From the NCBI GenBank assembly GCA_018818785.1, contig JAHIRF010000004.1:1-64000 (forward strand): 64,000 bases of DNA. The letters run 5' to 3'. Positions 25,230 to 34,001 of this stretch are shown here, piece after piece. This stretch comes from Thermoplasmatota archaeon. Its GTDB lineage: Archaea; Thermoplasmatota; Thermoplasmata; UBA10834. The notes beneath the pieces are model-generated. The model was given only the letters and a program-made list of their open reading frames with translations, ran no database searches and had not been told where the DNA came from. The first letter of the stretch is position 1, and the number at the start of each line of letters is the position of its first letter. Both the position numbers and the translations under genes were made by a program.

Positions 25230-26114
25230 ATGTACGAGGTACGATTCCATGGCCGTGGTGGCCAGGGCGCTGTCATGGCTGCGCAAGCACTCGCGAGCGC
25301 CGCTCACCAGGAAAGCGGATATGCAACTGCATTCCCATTTTTCGGAGCTGAAAGAAGGGGTGCCCCGGTGCTCGCGTTTACGAGAATTGATAAGACCCGG
25401 ATTTACAGGAAGACACAGGTTCAAGAACCCGACTTCGTCGTCGTTCTCGACGAATCATTGATCGACTCGGTCAACGTGGTCGAAGGCCTGAAAGCGGGTG
25501 GCATCGTGATAGTGAACACTGCCAGGATGCCTGAAGAGGTCGATGTGGGTATCGATGTCAAGATGGCCACTATCGATGCCACGTCTGTCGCGTTGGAAGT
25601 ATTGAAACAGCCCGCGACGAACTCATCGATCCTGGGTGCTTTGTCGAAAGCGACAGGCCTTGTCTCGATCAAATCCATCGAGAAGGGGATCATGCAGGTG
25701 TTCGGTGACAGGCTCGGCCCGAAAATCGGTGAGAAGAACGCTAAGGCTGCCAGGGTCGCCTATGAGCGCACCATCGTGGGCGAATCGCACGGTCACAGGC
25801 CTCTGACTGCCGCTAAGAAGTGGCTCCCCGATGTCAATGAACTGCCACTGGGCGCCGCTGGCATCTTGAAGAAGACTGAAGCGGGCATGGTAGGTCCAGG
25901 TTCGTTCACAGAGAACAAAACTGGTAGCTGGAAGGTTTTCAGGCCAGAGTATGATATCGAAAAGTGCACCATGTGCAACTTCTGCTGGTTCTACTGCCCC
26001 GAGGGATGCATATACAGAAAGGGCGAGAAGATGGAATTTGACATGGATTACTGCAAGGGCTGCGGGATATGCGCCAACGAGTGCCCCGTTGAAGCCATAA
26101 AGATGGTGAGGTGA
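25230..26114 (+). CDS. 2-oxoacid (pyruvate):ferredoxin oxidoreductase, fused gamma-delta subunit
   Basis: About 294 residues. Residues 1-180 are the gamma domain (VRFHGRGGQGAVMAAQALAS, then FPFFGAERRGAPVLAF), which takes part in CoA binding. Residues 230-294 are a delta-type ferredoxin with two [4Fe-4S] motifs, CTMCNFCWFYCPEGC and CKGCGICANECPVEA, that pass electrons to ferredoxin. Fusion of PorG and PorD into one chain is known in several archaea. ATG 25230 is the family start; GTG 25215 would add five residues. It is the first of a three-gene operon, 6 nt before porA. Confidence 0.92.
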   Translation: MYEVRFHGRGGQGAVMAAQALASAAHQESGYATAFPFFGAERRGAPVLAFTRIDKTRIYRKTQVQEPDFVVVLDESLIDSVNVVEGLKAGGIVIVNTARMPEEVDVGIDVKMATIDATSVALEVLKQPATNSSILGALSKATGLVSIKSIEKGIMQVFGDRLGPKIGEKNAKAARVAYERTIVGESHGHRPLTAAKKWLPDVNELPLGAAGILKKTEAGMVGPGSFTENKTGSWKVFRPEYDIEKCTMCNFCWFYCPEGCIYRKGEKMEFDMDYCKGCGICANECPVEAIKMVR

Positions 26115-26120
26115 AGGAGC

Positions 26121-27299
26121 ATGGTTCACAAGATTGTCACGGGTAACTATGCAGCCGCGTACGGTGCTATGAGGAGCAGAGTCAGAACGGTGGCCGCATA
26201 TCCGATCACTCCTCAGACGTTCATAGTCGAGCACTTGTCCGAGTTCATCAACAACGGTGAGTTGGACTCAGAATACATCGAAGTGGAGAGCGAACACTCG
26301 GCCATGAGTGCATGCGTCTCTGCGAGCGCGACCGGCGTTCGCACATTCACTGCGACTTCTTCCCAAGGGTTGGCGTTGATGCACGAGATTCTGCCCATCG
26401 CGAGCGGGCTGAGATTGCCTATCGTGATGTCAGTCGTCAACCGTGCGATCGCTGCCCCGATTAACATATGGGTGGAGCACAACGATATCATGCCCGAGCG
26501 GGATTCCGGCTGGCTGCAGGTCTTCTGCGACCACAATCAGGAAGTCCAGGACATGATCCTGCAAGCATTCAGAATTGCCGAGGACAAGCGCGTCGCGCTA
26601 CCGGTGGCTGTCTGTCTGGACGCGTTCATCCTATCGCATACGGTAGAGCCAGTCGATCTGATGTGTCAGGAGGATGCCGATAGGTTCCTCCCGAAATACA
26701 GTCCGCCAAGCCCGATACTCGATCCCAACGATCCGACGGCCGTCGGTGTATTCGTTCCACCGGAATACATGATGGAGTGCCGGTGGCAGATGGACAATGC
26801 GATGCGCCAGGCACCAAAGGTGATCGAGGAGGTCAACAAGGCGTTCGCCAAGGAGTTCGGCAGGGATTACGGCGGGATGATTGATCCGTACATGTGTGAT
26901 GATGCCGACGTGGTTCTGATCACTCTGGGCACTGTTGGGTCCACGACTCACGAGGTCGTGGATATTATGCGCGCAGAGGGCAAGAAAGTGGGCATGGTCA
27001 AGCTCAGGTTCTGGAGGCCATACCCTACGGCACAGTTGCGAAAGATCGCGGAGAAGGTGAAAGCCGTCGGAGTCTTCGACCGTGCGATTTCATACGGAGT
27101 CGCTGGACCATCATTCATAGAGTTCAGAAACGCCACATATGGTCTCGATGTGCCAACGATGAACGTCATCGGTGGTCTCGGTGGCAACGATGTGTCTCTG
27201 GCCGATATCCGTTCGATATTCGATAAACTGCTGGAGATCGCAAAGACCGGAGTGGTCAAGAAGGAGATCGTCTGGCTCAACACAAGGGGGGTGGAGTGA
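26121..27299 (+). CDS. porA: Pyruvate:ferredoxin oxidoreductase alpha subunit
   Basis: This 392-residue alpha subunit combines with beta to bind the substrate and thiamine diphosphate. It has VAAYPITPQT (near 26-35), EVESEHSAMSACVSASATGV and ATSSQGLALMHE, the conserved pyrimidine-domain elements. The APINIWVEHNDIMPERDSGW stretch is typical of the pyruvate-type branch rather than 2-oxoglutarate or indolepyruvate forms. The product is acetyl-CoA, CO2 and reduced ferredoxin. The stop overlaps the porB ATG. Confidence 0.92.
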   Translation: MVHKIVTGNYAAAYGAMRSRVRTVAAYPITPQTFIVEHLSEFINNGELDSEYIEVESEHSAMSACVSASATGVRTFTATSSQGLALMHEILPIASGLRLPIVMSVVNRAIAAPINIWVEHNDIMPERDSGWLQVFCDHNQEVQDMILQAFRIAEDKRVALPVAVCLDAFILSHTVEPVDLMCQEDADRFLPKYSPPSPILDPNDPTAVGVFVPPEYMMECRWQMDNAMRQAPKVIEEVNKAFAKEFGRDYGGMIDPYMCDDADVVLITLGTVGSTTHEVVDIMRAEGKKVGMVKLRFWRPYPTAQLRKIAEKVKAVGVFDRAISYGVAGPSFIEFRNATYGLDVPTMNVIGGLGGNDVSLADIRSIFDKLLEIAKTGVVKKEIVWLNTRGVE

Positions 27300-28189
27300 T
27301 GAAACTCAAGGAACTTCCAGATGAAGAACTGTTCACTCGGGGACACACCGCATGCGCTGGTTGCGGAGGCGCAGTGGCCGTCAGGAACCTGATGAAGATA
27401 CTCGGGAAGAACACCGTTGTCGTCAACCCCGCATGTTGCCTGCTCATTTTCGGAGCGACATACCCTAACATCGCCTGGAAGGTCCCGTTCCACCATGTCG
27501 CATTCGAGAACACAGCGGCATGCGCGACAGGTATAAAGCGCGCCCTGAAAGCGCGTGGGATGGATGACACCCTCGTGATGGGTATCGCCGGTGACGGCGG
27601 AACTGCGGATATCGGGATGCAGGCGTTGTCAGGTGCTGCCGAGAGGAACGAGGACATACTCTATGTGATGTACGATAACGAAGCGTACATGAACACTGGT
27701 ATCCAGAGGTCAAGCTCGACTCCTTTTGGTGCTTGGACGACGACGACGCCGGTCGGGTCTGTCAAGTCTGGGAAGGAGAATTTCAAGAAGGACATGCCGC
27801 AGATAATGATGGCACACAATGTGCCATATGTCGCGACCGCGTCCATAGGTCATATCCAGGACTTCATCAACAAGTTCGAGAAGGCCAAGAAGATCAAGGG
27901 ATTCAGATACATCCAGATCTTTACCCCGTGTCCAACCGGATGGAGGCACGACACGGCAAAGACGATCGAGATGTGCAAGCTCGCGGTCGATACTGGCATG
28001 TGGACGCTCTACGAGTCGGAGAACGGCAAGGTCACCATAAACCGTAAGCCGAAGATGACTCCGGTGACCGAATACCTGAAGCCACAGGGAAGGTTCAGAC
28101 ACCTGACCGAGGACGACATCAAGAAGATTCAGGATTGGGTCAATAAGAAATGGGCGGCTGACGAGAAGTACGCCCAGTGCAAACAGTGA
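27299..28189 (+). CDS. porB: Pyruvate:ferredoxin oxidoreductase beta subunit
   Basis: This 296-residue subunit binds thiamine diphosphate. It has the motif GDGGTADIGMQAL, 20-odd residues, then YDNEAYMNTG (near 97-135), and cysteines for a [4Fe-4S] cluster in HTACAGCGG near the N-terminus, with further cysteines at NPACCL and FTPCP. ATG 27299 overlaps the porA stop (TGATG). Its reduced ferredoxin could feed the Hdr/Mvh module at the right of the window. A T-rich tract near 28233-28255 may terminate the operon. Confidence 0.93.
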   Translation: MKLKELPDEELFTRGHTACAGCGGAVAVRNLMKILGKNTVVVNPACCLLIFGATYPNIAWKVPFHHVAFENTAACATGIKRALKARGMDDTLVMGIAGDGGTADIGMQALSGAAERNEDILYVMYDNEAYMNTGIQRSSSTPFGAWTTTTPVGSVKSGKENFKKDMPQIMMAHNVPYVATASIGHIQDFINKFEKAKKIKGFRYIQIFTPCPTGWRHDTAKTIEMCKLAVDTGMWTLYESENGKVTINRKPKMTPVTEYLKPQGRFRHLTEDDIKKIQDWVNKKWAADEKYAQCKQ

Positions 28190-28280
28190 GGATTTCGAGC
28201 ACCCTCACTATCCCTTCGTTTTCCTCATCAAAACCATTTGCGTTTCGTTTTTCCCGCCTCTGATCGGGCAGGGTGATTCT

Positions 28281-29123
28281 TCAAAGACGCTTGCACATCT
28301 CGGTCTGTTTCAGGGTCACATGGAAATCGAACTTGTCCAGCAATCGTTGCACTGGCAGCTCGTCATTGACGTTGTATAGGCCGGTCGTGAACACTCCCAT
28401 CTCGAAGAGCCTGTTCAGGGCGAACTTCATGAGCGCGGTCCCTATTCCTTGACCGCGTTTTTCCGGGACGACACCGAGGTATGGAATGAATCCGCTGTTC
28501 TCGACTCTTCGGACAATGACGAATCCGCCCTTGACCCTGTAGCATTCGGAATTTCTGGCAGTCATCATGAGGCCGTGGATTTTTCTCCTCTGCCAGCAAC
28601 TATTCTCATATGATCTGTCATGGAGGTCCATGAGGTCCTGAAGCGTTGCCTTCTCGGGCGCTATCCCGAAACCCGAGGACTGCTGGGGTTTGCCATCGGC
28701 GCATAGATAGACATTGCTCTGATGGTATCCCATCGACCTGTAGAGCTCCTCTGCCTTCTCATTTCCCTGGATCACTTCCAGGCTGATCTCCTTGGCTCCC
28801 CTCATACGGGAGAATTCCTCAGCTGCGAGCATCAGTTTCCGACCGAGACCCCTGCGTCTGAATTCTGGGACAACCCCAACTCCACCGACCCATGCTTCCT
28901 CTCCGTCGATCACCGGGTTGACATATCCTATTATGCTGCCCTTGTCGACGGCAACCAATACATTCGCAGAGTCTCCTCCGACGGACCTGATGAAGTCCAT
29001 CCAGAACTCCCTGCTCGACTTCATGGGGACGATGTAGTCCGCGAATATCTCGTTCTGCGCGTCGATTAGTTCGTCCAGCTCTGTTCTGTCCATGTGTCTA
29101 ATCAATGTACCCTGCAAAGCCAT
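28281..29123 (-). CDS. Tandem GNAT N-acetyltransferase
   Basis: About 280 residues with two GNAT domains. The first (near 1-145) has VVPEFRRRGLGRKLMLAAEE as its acetyl-CoA pyrophosphate loop. The second (150-280) has VVPEKRGQGIGTALMKFAL. Both loops are intact, so both halves may bind acetyl-CoA. The acceptor is unknown. The first in-frame ATG after the lysS stop is 29123; GTG 29132 would nearly touch lysS. It is downstream of lysS on the same strand and likely co-transcribed. A fused pair may have arisen by duplication. Confidence 0.85.
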   Translation of the reverse strand: MALQGTLIRHMDRTELDELIDAQNEIFADYIVPMKSSREFWMDFIRSVGGDSANVLVAVDKGSIIGYVNPVIDGEEAWVGGVGVVPEFRRRGLGRKLMLAAEEFSRMRGAKEISLEVIQGNEKAEELYRSMGYHQSNVYLCADGKPQQSSGFGIAPEKATLQDLMDLHDRSYENSCWQRRKIHGLMMTARNSECYRVKGGFVIVRRVENSGFIPYLGVVPEKRGQGIGTALMKFALNRLFEMGVFTTGLYNVNDELPVQRLLDKFDFHVTLKQTEMCKRL

Positions 29124-29134
29124 TCGTGTCACTT

Positions 29135-30619
29135 CTACATGGTCTCTGGTTTCATGTGCGGGAACAGTATGACTTCCTTTATCGAGGGGGCATTCGTCAA
29201 TATCATTGCGAGTCGATCGACGCCTATGCCGAGCCCTCCTGTCGGCGGGAGACCGTATTCTAGCGCCCGAATGTAATCTGAGTCGATCGGATGTGCCTCC
29301 TCGTCCCCTTCCTTACGACGCCTGTCCTGTTCCCTGAATCTCTGTTCCTGTTCCTCTGGATCGTTGAGTTCTGAGAATGCGTTGGCGAATTCCCATCCAT
29401 TTATGAAGAGTTCGAACCTCTCGACGAGGTCAGGGTTCCCGCGCTTCCGCTTTGCCAACGGGGATACTTCCACAGGATGGTCTATCACGAATGTCGGATT
29501 CATCAGGTGTGGCTGTGCCTTCTGGTCGAATATTTCGGCGACGATCTTGCCCATATCCTGACAGTCAGCTATGTCCCTCACGCCGATCTTCATAGCGGCA
29601 TCTCGAGCCTCTTCGACCGATCCGAACGATGATATGTCGACTCCAGTGTGCTCCTTGACTGCGTCGTGCATCGTTATCCGGAGCCAAGGTTTCGAGAAAT
29701 CCAGCACTTTATCTCCGTATGGAATCTTGTCTGTTCCCGTTATATGCATCGCAGTGTCGCAGATGAGTGATTCTGTCAGGTCCATTATATCCTCATAGTC
29801 TGCATATGCCTGATAGAGCTCAATCGACGTGTATTCCGGATAATGCTGCGCATCTATGTCCTCGTTCCTGAAATTCTTGCCAATCTCATAGACCTTCTCC
29901 AGGTTGCCGACTATGCATCTCTTGTGATAGAGCTCAGGGGCTATCCTGAGGTATAGATCCATGTCTAGGTAGTTGTGGTGTGTCACGAAAGGCTTCGCCA
30001 GAGCGCCTCCGTAAAGTGGTTGAAGTATCGGCGTCTCGATTTCCAGGAAGTCTCTCTTGTTCAACCACTCCCTAAAGTAGGCGATCATCTTGCTCCTGTT
30101 TATGAATCTCTTTCTGACATCATCGTTGATTGCGAGGTCGAGGTATCTCTGTCTGTACCTTGTCTGCACATCCTGCAGCCCGTGAAATTTCTCTGGGAAC
30201 GGTATTAGCGCTTTCGATAGGACTTCTAGGGTGCTGACCGCGATGGTCACCTCACCCATCTTGGTCCTGAAGACCTTACCTTTTACTCCGATTATGTCGC
30301 CGCGATCTAGAGACGTGAAAATGTCCCAGGCATCTTGGCCAATGTCGTTCAGTTTGAAATAGAGCTGTATCTTGCCCTCTCTGTCCACGAGATCAGCAAA
30401 GCCCGCCTTTCCATGGACACGGACAGCCATGGCTCTACCTGCAGCCGATATCTCCACGGAGCTTTTCTCCGCGCCAATATCCCCAAACTCCAGCTTCACA
30501 CCCTCGCTGTCATGGGTGCGAATGAACCTGTACTTCTGGTACGGGTCAAGCCCCTTACTCTTCAGGACTTCGAGCTTGCTCCTCATCTGAGCCCTCAAAT
30601 CGCTCTCCTGTTCCGCCAT
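29135..30619 (-). CDS. lysS: Lysyl-tRNA synthetase, class II
   Basis: This 494-residue enzyme charges tRNA-Lys. It has an N-terminal OB anticodon-binding domain (about 55-145), then the class II catalytic core. Motif 2 is FRNEDIDAQHYPEYTSIEL (near 250-268) and motif 3 is GLGIGVDRLAMIL (near 470). Many euryarchaea use the unrelated class I enzyme (LysK), so the class II form is a useful lineage marker. I saw no lysK in this window. A TATA-like CTTTTAAGT lies near 30665 on the minus strand. Confidence 0.95.
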   Translation of the reverse strand: MAEQESDLRAQMRSKLEVLKSKGLDPYQKYRFIRTHDSEGVKLEFGDIGAEKSSVEISAAGRAMAVRVHGKAGFADLVDREGKIQLYFKLNDIGQDAWDIFTSLDRGDIIGVKGKVFRTKMGEVTIAVSTLEVLSKALIPFPEKFHGLQDVQTRYRQRYLDLAINDDVRKRFINRSKMIAYFREWLNKRDFLEIETPILQPLYGGALAKPFVTHHNYLDMDLYLRIAPELYHKRCIVGNLEKVYEIGKNFRNEDIDAQHYPEYTSIELYQAYADYEDIMDLTESLICDTAMHITGTDKIPYGDKVLDFSKPWLRITMHDAVKEHTGVDISSFGSVEEARDAAMKIGVRDIADCQDMGKIVAEIFDQKAQPHLMNPTFVIDHPVEVSPLAKRKRGNPDLVERFELFINGWEFANAFSELNDPEEQEQRFREQDRRRKEGDEEAHPIDSDYIRALEYGLPPTGGLGIGVDRLAMILTNAPSIKEVILFPHMKPETM

Positions 30620-30771
30620 CAGGCATCCCTCTCCAAGGGTGCGTTCTCATAGCCGAAGGTCGTACTTAAAAGTAAGCGACCCCCAGTCAGGGTCATTCTC
30701 CCGCTCTCGTTCCCACTCGCTCTCATGCAATTCACCTCGGTCGGAGCCCGCAATAAGGAAAGCGAGCTCCG

Positions 30772-31134
30772 CTACTGCTTCTTGTCTTTTTCCGCCTCTG
30801 CGATTGCCACCAGAAGCTCCTCTATCCTGAATGGTTTGAGAAGGAATCCTTTGGCTCCTGCAGCGAGAGCTTCCTTCTCTATATGAAGGTCCGCGCTCCC
30901 GAAGAATATTGTCGCGCGGGGGTCCATCTTGAGGATCTCCTGCGTCGCACTGACCCCATCCTTTATGGGCATCCTCTGGTCCATGATTATGACCACAGGT
31001 TTCTCCGCCATCTCCTTGTATTTCCTGACGGCCTCCTCGCCGTCCGAAGCGACGGCGACGACGGAATGCCCGTTCGCTTCAAGGATGTCTCGGTACAGGT
31101 CGACTATGAACTTCTCATCATCGACGAGGAACAC
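30772..31134 (-). CDS. Single-domain response regulator receiver
   Basis: This 120-residue CheY-like receiver has the acidic pair in LVDDEKF, the phospho-acceptor Asp in IIMDQRMP (near residue 52), Thr/Ser replaced by FFGSAD, and Lys in LLKPFRIEE (near 104). No output domain is present, so it probably acts by protein contact or phosphate relay. The start is uncertain; GTG 31134 gives MFLVDDE and GGAGGT lies about 17 nt upstream. The kinase partner is unknown; the only kinase in the window, at 47108, carries its own receiver. Confidence 0.85.
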   Translation of the reverse strand: MFLVDDEKFIVDLYRDILEANGHSVVAVASDGEEAVRKYKEMAEKPVVIIMDQRMPIKDGVSATQEILKMDPRATIFFGSADLHIEKEALAAGAKGFLLKPFRIEELLVAIAEAEKDKKQ

Positions 31135-31303
31135 TGTAACTATATTACAACCTCCGACTCCGTGGCATCAATCGCACTCCGAGATGCGCACTTGCCCTAT
31201 CATCAGGTCCGAAGAGTATCAAGCCAGATGGGGCTGTGTCAATTATCTTGCACGTTATATAATGCTTTTCGTTACGGCGAGAACCCACGAAAGTCATCCG
31301 AAT

Positions 31304-31319
31304 GGCATCATTCGATGCC
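31304..31319. promoter_or_regulatory. Palindrome upstream of the Sec61-beta TATA box
   Basis: GGCATC-ATTC-GATGCC is a perfect 6-bp inverted repeat with a 4-nt spacer, ending 8 nt before the TATA box at 31328-31336. It could be a regulator or activator site for secG or for the divergent receiver gene. The protein is unknown. Confidence 0.4.
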
Positions 31320-31327
31320 GGTAAACC

Positions 31328-31336
31328 CTTATATAG
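31328..31336 (+). promoter_or_regulatory. TATA box of the Sec61-beta gene
   Basis: TTATATAG lies 31-39 nt ahead of ATG 31367, a good archaeal promoter position giving a leader under 10 nt. Confidence 0.5.
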
Positions 31337-31366
31337 TGAACCTTTCAATAGGTCCTGACGAGACCT

Positions 31367-31534
31367 ATGGCAAAGAACAAGAAAGGCGAGGGGTTTCACT
31401 CCGCGGCCGGTCTGATCAGATATTTCGATTCCGAGGATGACAAGGCGCTCAAGGTACATCCTTGGCTTGTAGTGGCCCTCTGCATAGCTGCGTCCGCCAT
31501 AGTCCTGGTGTTCGGGGCGCTATATCCGACATGA
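31367..31534 (+). CDS. secG: Preprotein translocase Sec61-beta (SecG)
   Basis: This 55-residue protein has the classic archaeal Sec61-beta layout: a basic, Gly/Ser-containing cytosolic start (MAKNKKGEGFHSAAGLIRYF), an acidic-basic linker (DSEDDKALKVHP), and one C-terminal membrane helix (WLVVALCIAASAIVLVFGAL). It is a peripheral partner of SecYE in the protein-conducting channel. The start is ATG 31367 with a TATA box in good position. It is below the usual length cut-off and easily missed. Confidence 0.88.
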   Translation: MAKNKKGEGFHSAAGLIRYFDSEDDKALKVHPWLVVALCIAASAIVLVFGALYPT

Positions 31535-31849
31535 TTTTCTGTGTTGAACGAGAATACTCTCCATGTTGAGGGGACACGACGCCAGACCAATGAACCAGTT
31601 ACATTCTCTATGTACATTCATGTGCAGCCAGAGTCTCATTCTCGACGGAACACATAAATATCGTTGCAGTCTTCGAGAATCTGCTCGAGGCGAAAGGACA
31701 TGGCCACATCAAGAGTCGTGTATGGTAGTCTTCACGCGTGATGACACACGCCCCAGCCAGAACTCAAGACATGGTTTTTACATGAATATATGGCCTAGCT
31801 TGAGCTTTCCTTCCGATCGACGAAATAATGGACCCGAGGTGGATTTGGC
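31535..31849 (+). promoter_or_regulatory. 315-nt spacer and promoter region of the his operon
   Basis: I find no credible gene here. Two AT boxes face hisG: CATAAATATC near 31652-31661 (about 165-nt leader) and GAATATATGG near 31781-31792 (leader near 35 nt). GAGGTGGA at 31835-31842 is the hisG Shine-Dalgarno site. No run of His codons or attenuator-like peptide is apparent, so leader-peptide control is not supported. Confidence 0.4.
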
Positions 31850-32716
31850 ATGAGTGCACTCAGGATCGCCCTCCCGAACAAGGGAAGATTGAACGGCAGC
31901 GCAGTCAGATTGATGAACAGGATCGGTTTCTCGGTCCCGGACTCGAGCAGCAGGACACTGCTAGCCGAATTTAGCAAGGGTAGGTATCAGGTTCTGATGG
32001 CACGAGCATTGGATATTCCCGAATTCGTCGAGATGGGAGCTGCCGACCTTGGTATCACCGGCCTCGATATCCTTCTTGAGACGAAGAGGGGTGTGGAGCG
32101 GGTGATGGACCTCGACTTCGGGAGATGCCGATTGGTCGTCGCGGTTCCTGACGAATCATCTATTCAGAACGTGTCCGATGTCAAGGATGGAGCCACCGTG
32201 GCAACATCCTTCCCAAACCTGACAAAGGAATTCTTCCAGGGCCTCGGGAAGAAGGTCGAGACCGCTGAGGTCTCGGGGGCAACGGAAGTCGCGCCCAGGA
32301 TAGGCCTGGCGGAGATAATAACGGATCTGACAGAGACCGGGTCGACCTTGAAGTTGAATCACCTGAAGGAGATAGGCGTCGTATTGGAGTCGGTCGCAGT
32401 CCTCATAGCGAACCCGAAAGCCATCGAGGAGAAGAAGATCAGGATGGACGAGATCACAAGCGCTATGGCGAGTGTCATGAACGCTTCGAGGAAGCGCTAC
32501 CTGATGGCCAATGTCCCAAAGGACAAGCTGACCAGCCTCGACACACTTCTGCCAGGTGTCTCCGGACCGACGGTCATGAACATCATAGGTCGGGATGACG
32601 TCGTGGCGATACACGCGGTTGCGAACGAGGATGAGGTCAACGGAGTCATCGCGATGCTGAAGGGCATCGGAGCGACAGGTATCCTAGTGATGCCGATAGA
32701 CAGGATGGTACTGTGA
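31850..32716 (+). CDS. hisG: ATP phosphoribosyltransferase, long form
   Basis: This 288-residue enzyme catalyses the first step of histidine synthesis, ATP plus PRPP to phosphoribosyl-ATP. It has RIALPNKGRLNG at the N-terminus, the PRPP-binding segment SGATEVAPRIGLAEIITDLTE, and a C-terminal ACT-like regulatory domain (near 215-288), so it is the long HisG that needs no HisZ partner and is feedback-inhibited by histidine. ATG 31850 follows GAGGTGGA. It heads a nine-gene operon; the next gene starts 1 nt after its stop. Confidence 0.93.
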   Translation: MSALRIALPNKGRLNGSAVRLMNRIGFSVPDSSSRTLLAEFSKGRYQVLMARALDIPEFVEMGAADLGITGLDILLETKRGVERVMDLDFGRCRLVVAVPDESSIQNVSDVKDGATVATSFPNLTKEFFQGLGKKVETAEVSGATEVAPRIGLAEIITDLTETGSTLKLNHLKEIGVVLESVAVLIANPKAIEEKKIRMDEITSAMASVMNASRKRYLMANVPKDKLTSLDTLLPGVSGPTVMNIIGRDDVVAIHAVANEDEVNGVIAMLKGIGATGILVMPIDRMVL

Positions 32717-32717
32717 T

Positions 32718-34001
32718 ATGCTGAAATACACATTGTCCCGGATGACCTCCAAGGAGTTGCGATCGGTCTTTGAGAGAGAGGATGTGGACCTGACATCCGC
32801 CCTTTCATCCGCGATGGATATAATTGACCAAGTTCGTGCGAATGGAGACGAGGCGCTTTTGAGGTTCTCAGGACAATTCGAGGGGTTTCGAGGCGATGCG
32901 ATGCGGATCCCTGAATCCGAGTTGGTCTCAGCTCAGAGGAGACTTCCCAAACTCCTTCTTCAGGCTATTAAGAGGTCGAAGGCTAGGATCGAGAAGTTCC
33001 ATTCCAAACAGACAATCCGGCCGTTCGAATACGAGGATGATTGCGGCATCATTGGGCAGCGTGTGGTCCCCCTCGAGCGGGTCGGCGTCTATGTTCCAGG
33101 CGGAACCGCAAGCTACGCCTCTTCCATGCTGATGGCGTGTATCCCTGCAAAGATCTCCGGTGTCAAGGAGATAGCAGTGTGTACTCCCGGTAGAAGCGGG
33201 AAGGTGGCCGATCCGATCCTTGCAGCTGCGGGAATATGCGGTATAAACGAAGTGTATTCCGTCGGTGGAGCACAAGCGGTGGCCGCTATGGCCTACGGCA
33301 CTGAGACGATACGACGGGTGCAGAAGATCGTTGGACCTGGCGGCGCATTTGTCACAGCGGCGAAGTTGCTCGTGAGAAATGATTGCGAGATTGATTTCCT
33401 TGCCGGGCCCTCTGAGGTGCTGCTGATCGTAGACGATCATGCCGACCCAAGATTCATCGCAATGGAGATGCTGGCACAGCTCGAGCACGACCCTCTAGCT
33501 AGGGCAGTGCTGGTGACCGACTCGAAAAAGATGATCGAGTCATCGTCGAGGATCCTTGGCGACCTGATATCGAACGCTGCTCGGAAAGAGATCGTGGATC
33601 AGTCATCGTCGTGTGGAGCCATCTTCATCAAGGTCAAGAATGTGAATTCCGCGGTTGAATTCTCCAACAGTTACGCTCCCGAACACTTGGTGATAGATGT
33701 CCGGAGTCCAAAGAAGGTTCTGAAATCCATATACAACGCAGGATCGGTATTCCTGGGCCCTTATTCATCGGTCGCATTCGGTGATTACTGCACAGGGACG
33801 AATCACATATTGCCAACGAAAGGAGTCGCGGCGATGAAGTCCTCCTTATCGACCTATGATTTCGTCAAGATAGTCCCGTACCAGATGTTGACACGGAAGG
33901 GCGCGTCCAAGCTATCTGAGACGGTTCGACTGATGGCGCTATCCGAGGGACTGCCCGCACATGCCGATGCGGCGTGCGCGCGTGCGGGGAAGGTGAGGTG
34001 A
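32718..34001 (+). CDS. hisD: Histidinol dehydrogenase
   Basis: This 427-residue zinc enzyme performs the last two oxidations, histidinol to histidinaldehyde to histidine, with two NAD. Signature elements are VYVPGGTASYASSMLM (near 115), DFLAGPSEVLLI, EMLAQLEHDP and YCTGTNHILPT with the zinc and base histidines. The length is normal. The stop overlaps the hisC start (TGATG). No change of note. Confidence 0.94.
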   Translation: MLKYTLSRMTSKELRSVFEREDVDLTSALSSAMDIIDQVRANGDEALLRFSGQFEGFRGDAMRIPESELVSAQRRLPKLLLQAIKRSKARIEKFHSKQTIRPFEYEDDCGIIGQRVVPLERVGVYVPGGTASYASSMLMACIPAKISGVKEIAVCTPGRSGKVADPILAAAGICGINEVYSVGGAQAVAAMAYGTETIRRVQKIVGPGGAFVTAAKLLVRNDCEIDFLAGPSEVLLIVDDHADPRFIAMEMLAQLEHDPLARAVLVTDSKKMIESSSRILGDLISNAARKEIVDQSSSCGAIFIKVKNVNSAVEFSNSYAPEHLVIDVRSPKKVLKSIYNAGSVFLGPYSSVAFGDYCTGTNHILPTKGVAAMKSSLSTYDFVKIVPYQMLTRKGASKLSETVRLMALSEGLPAHADAACARAGKVR

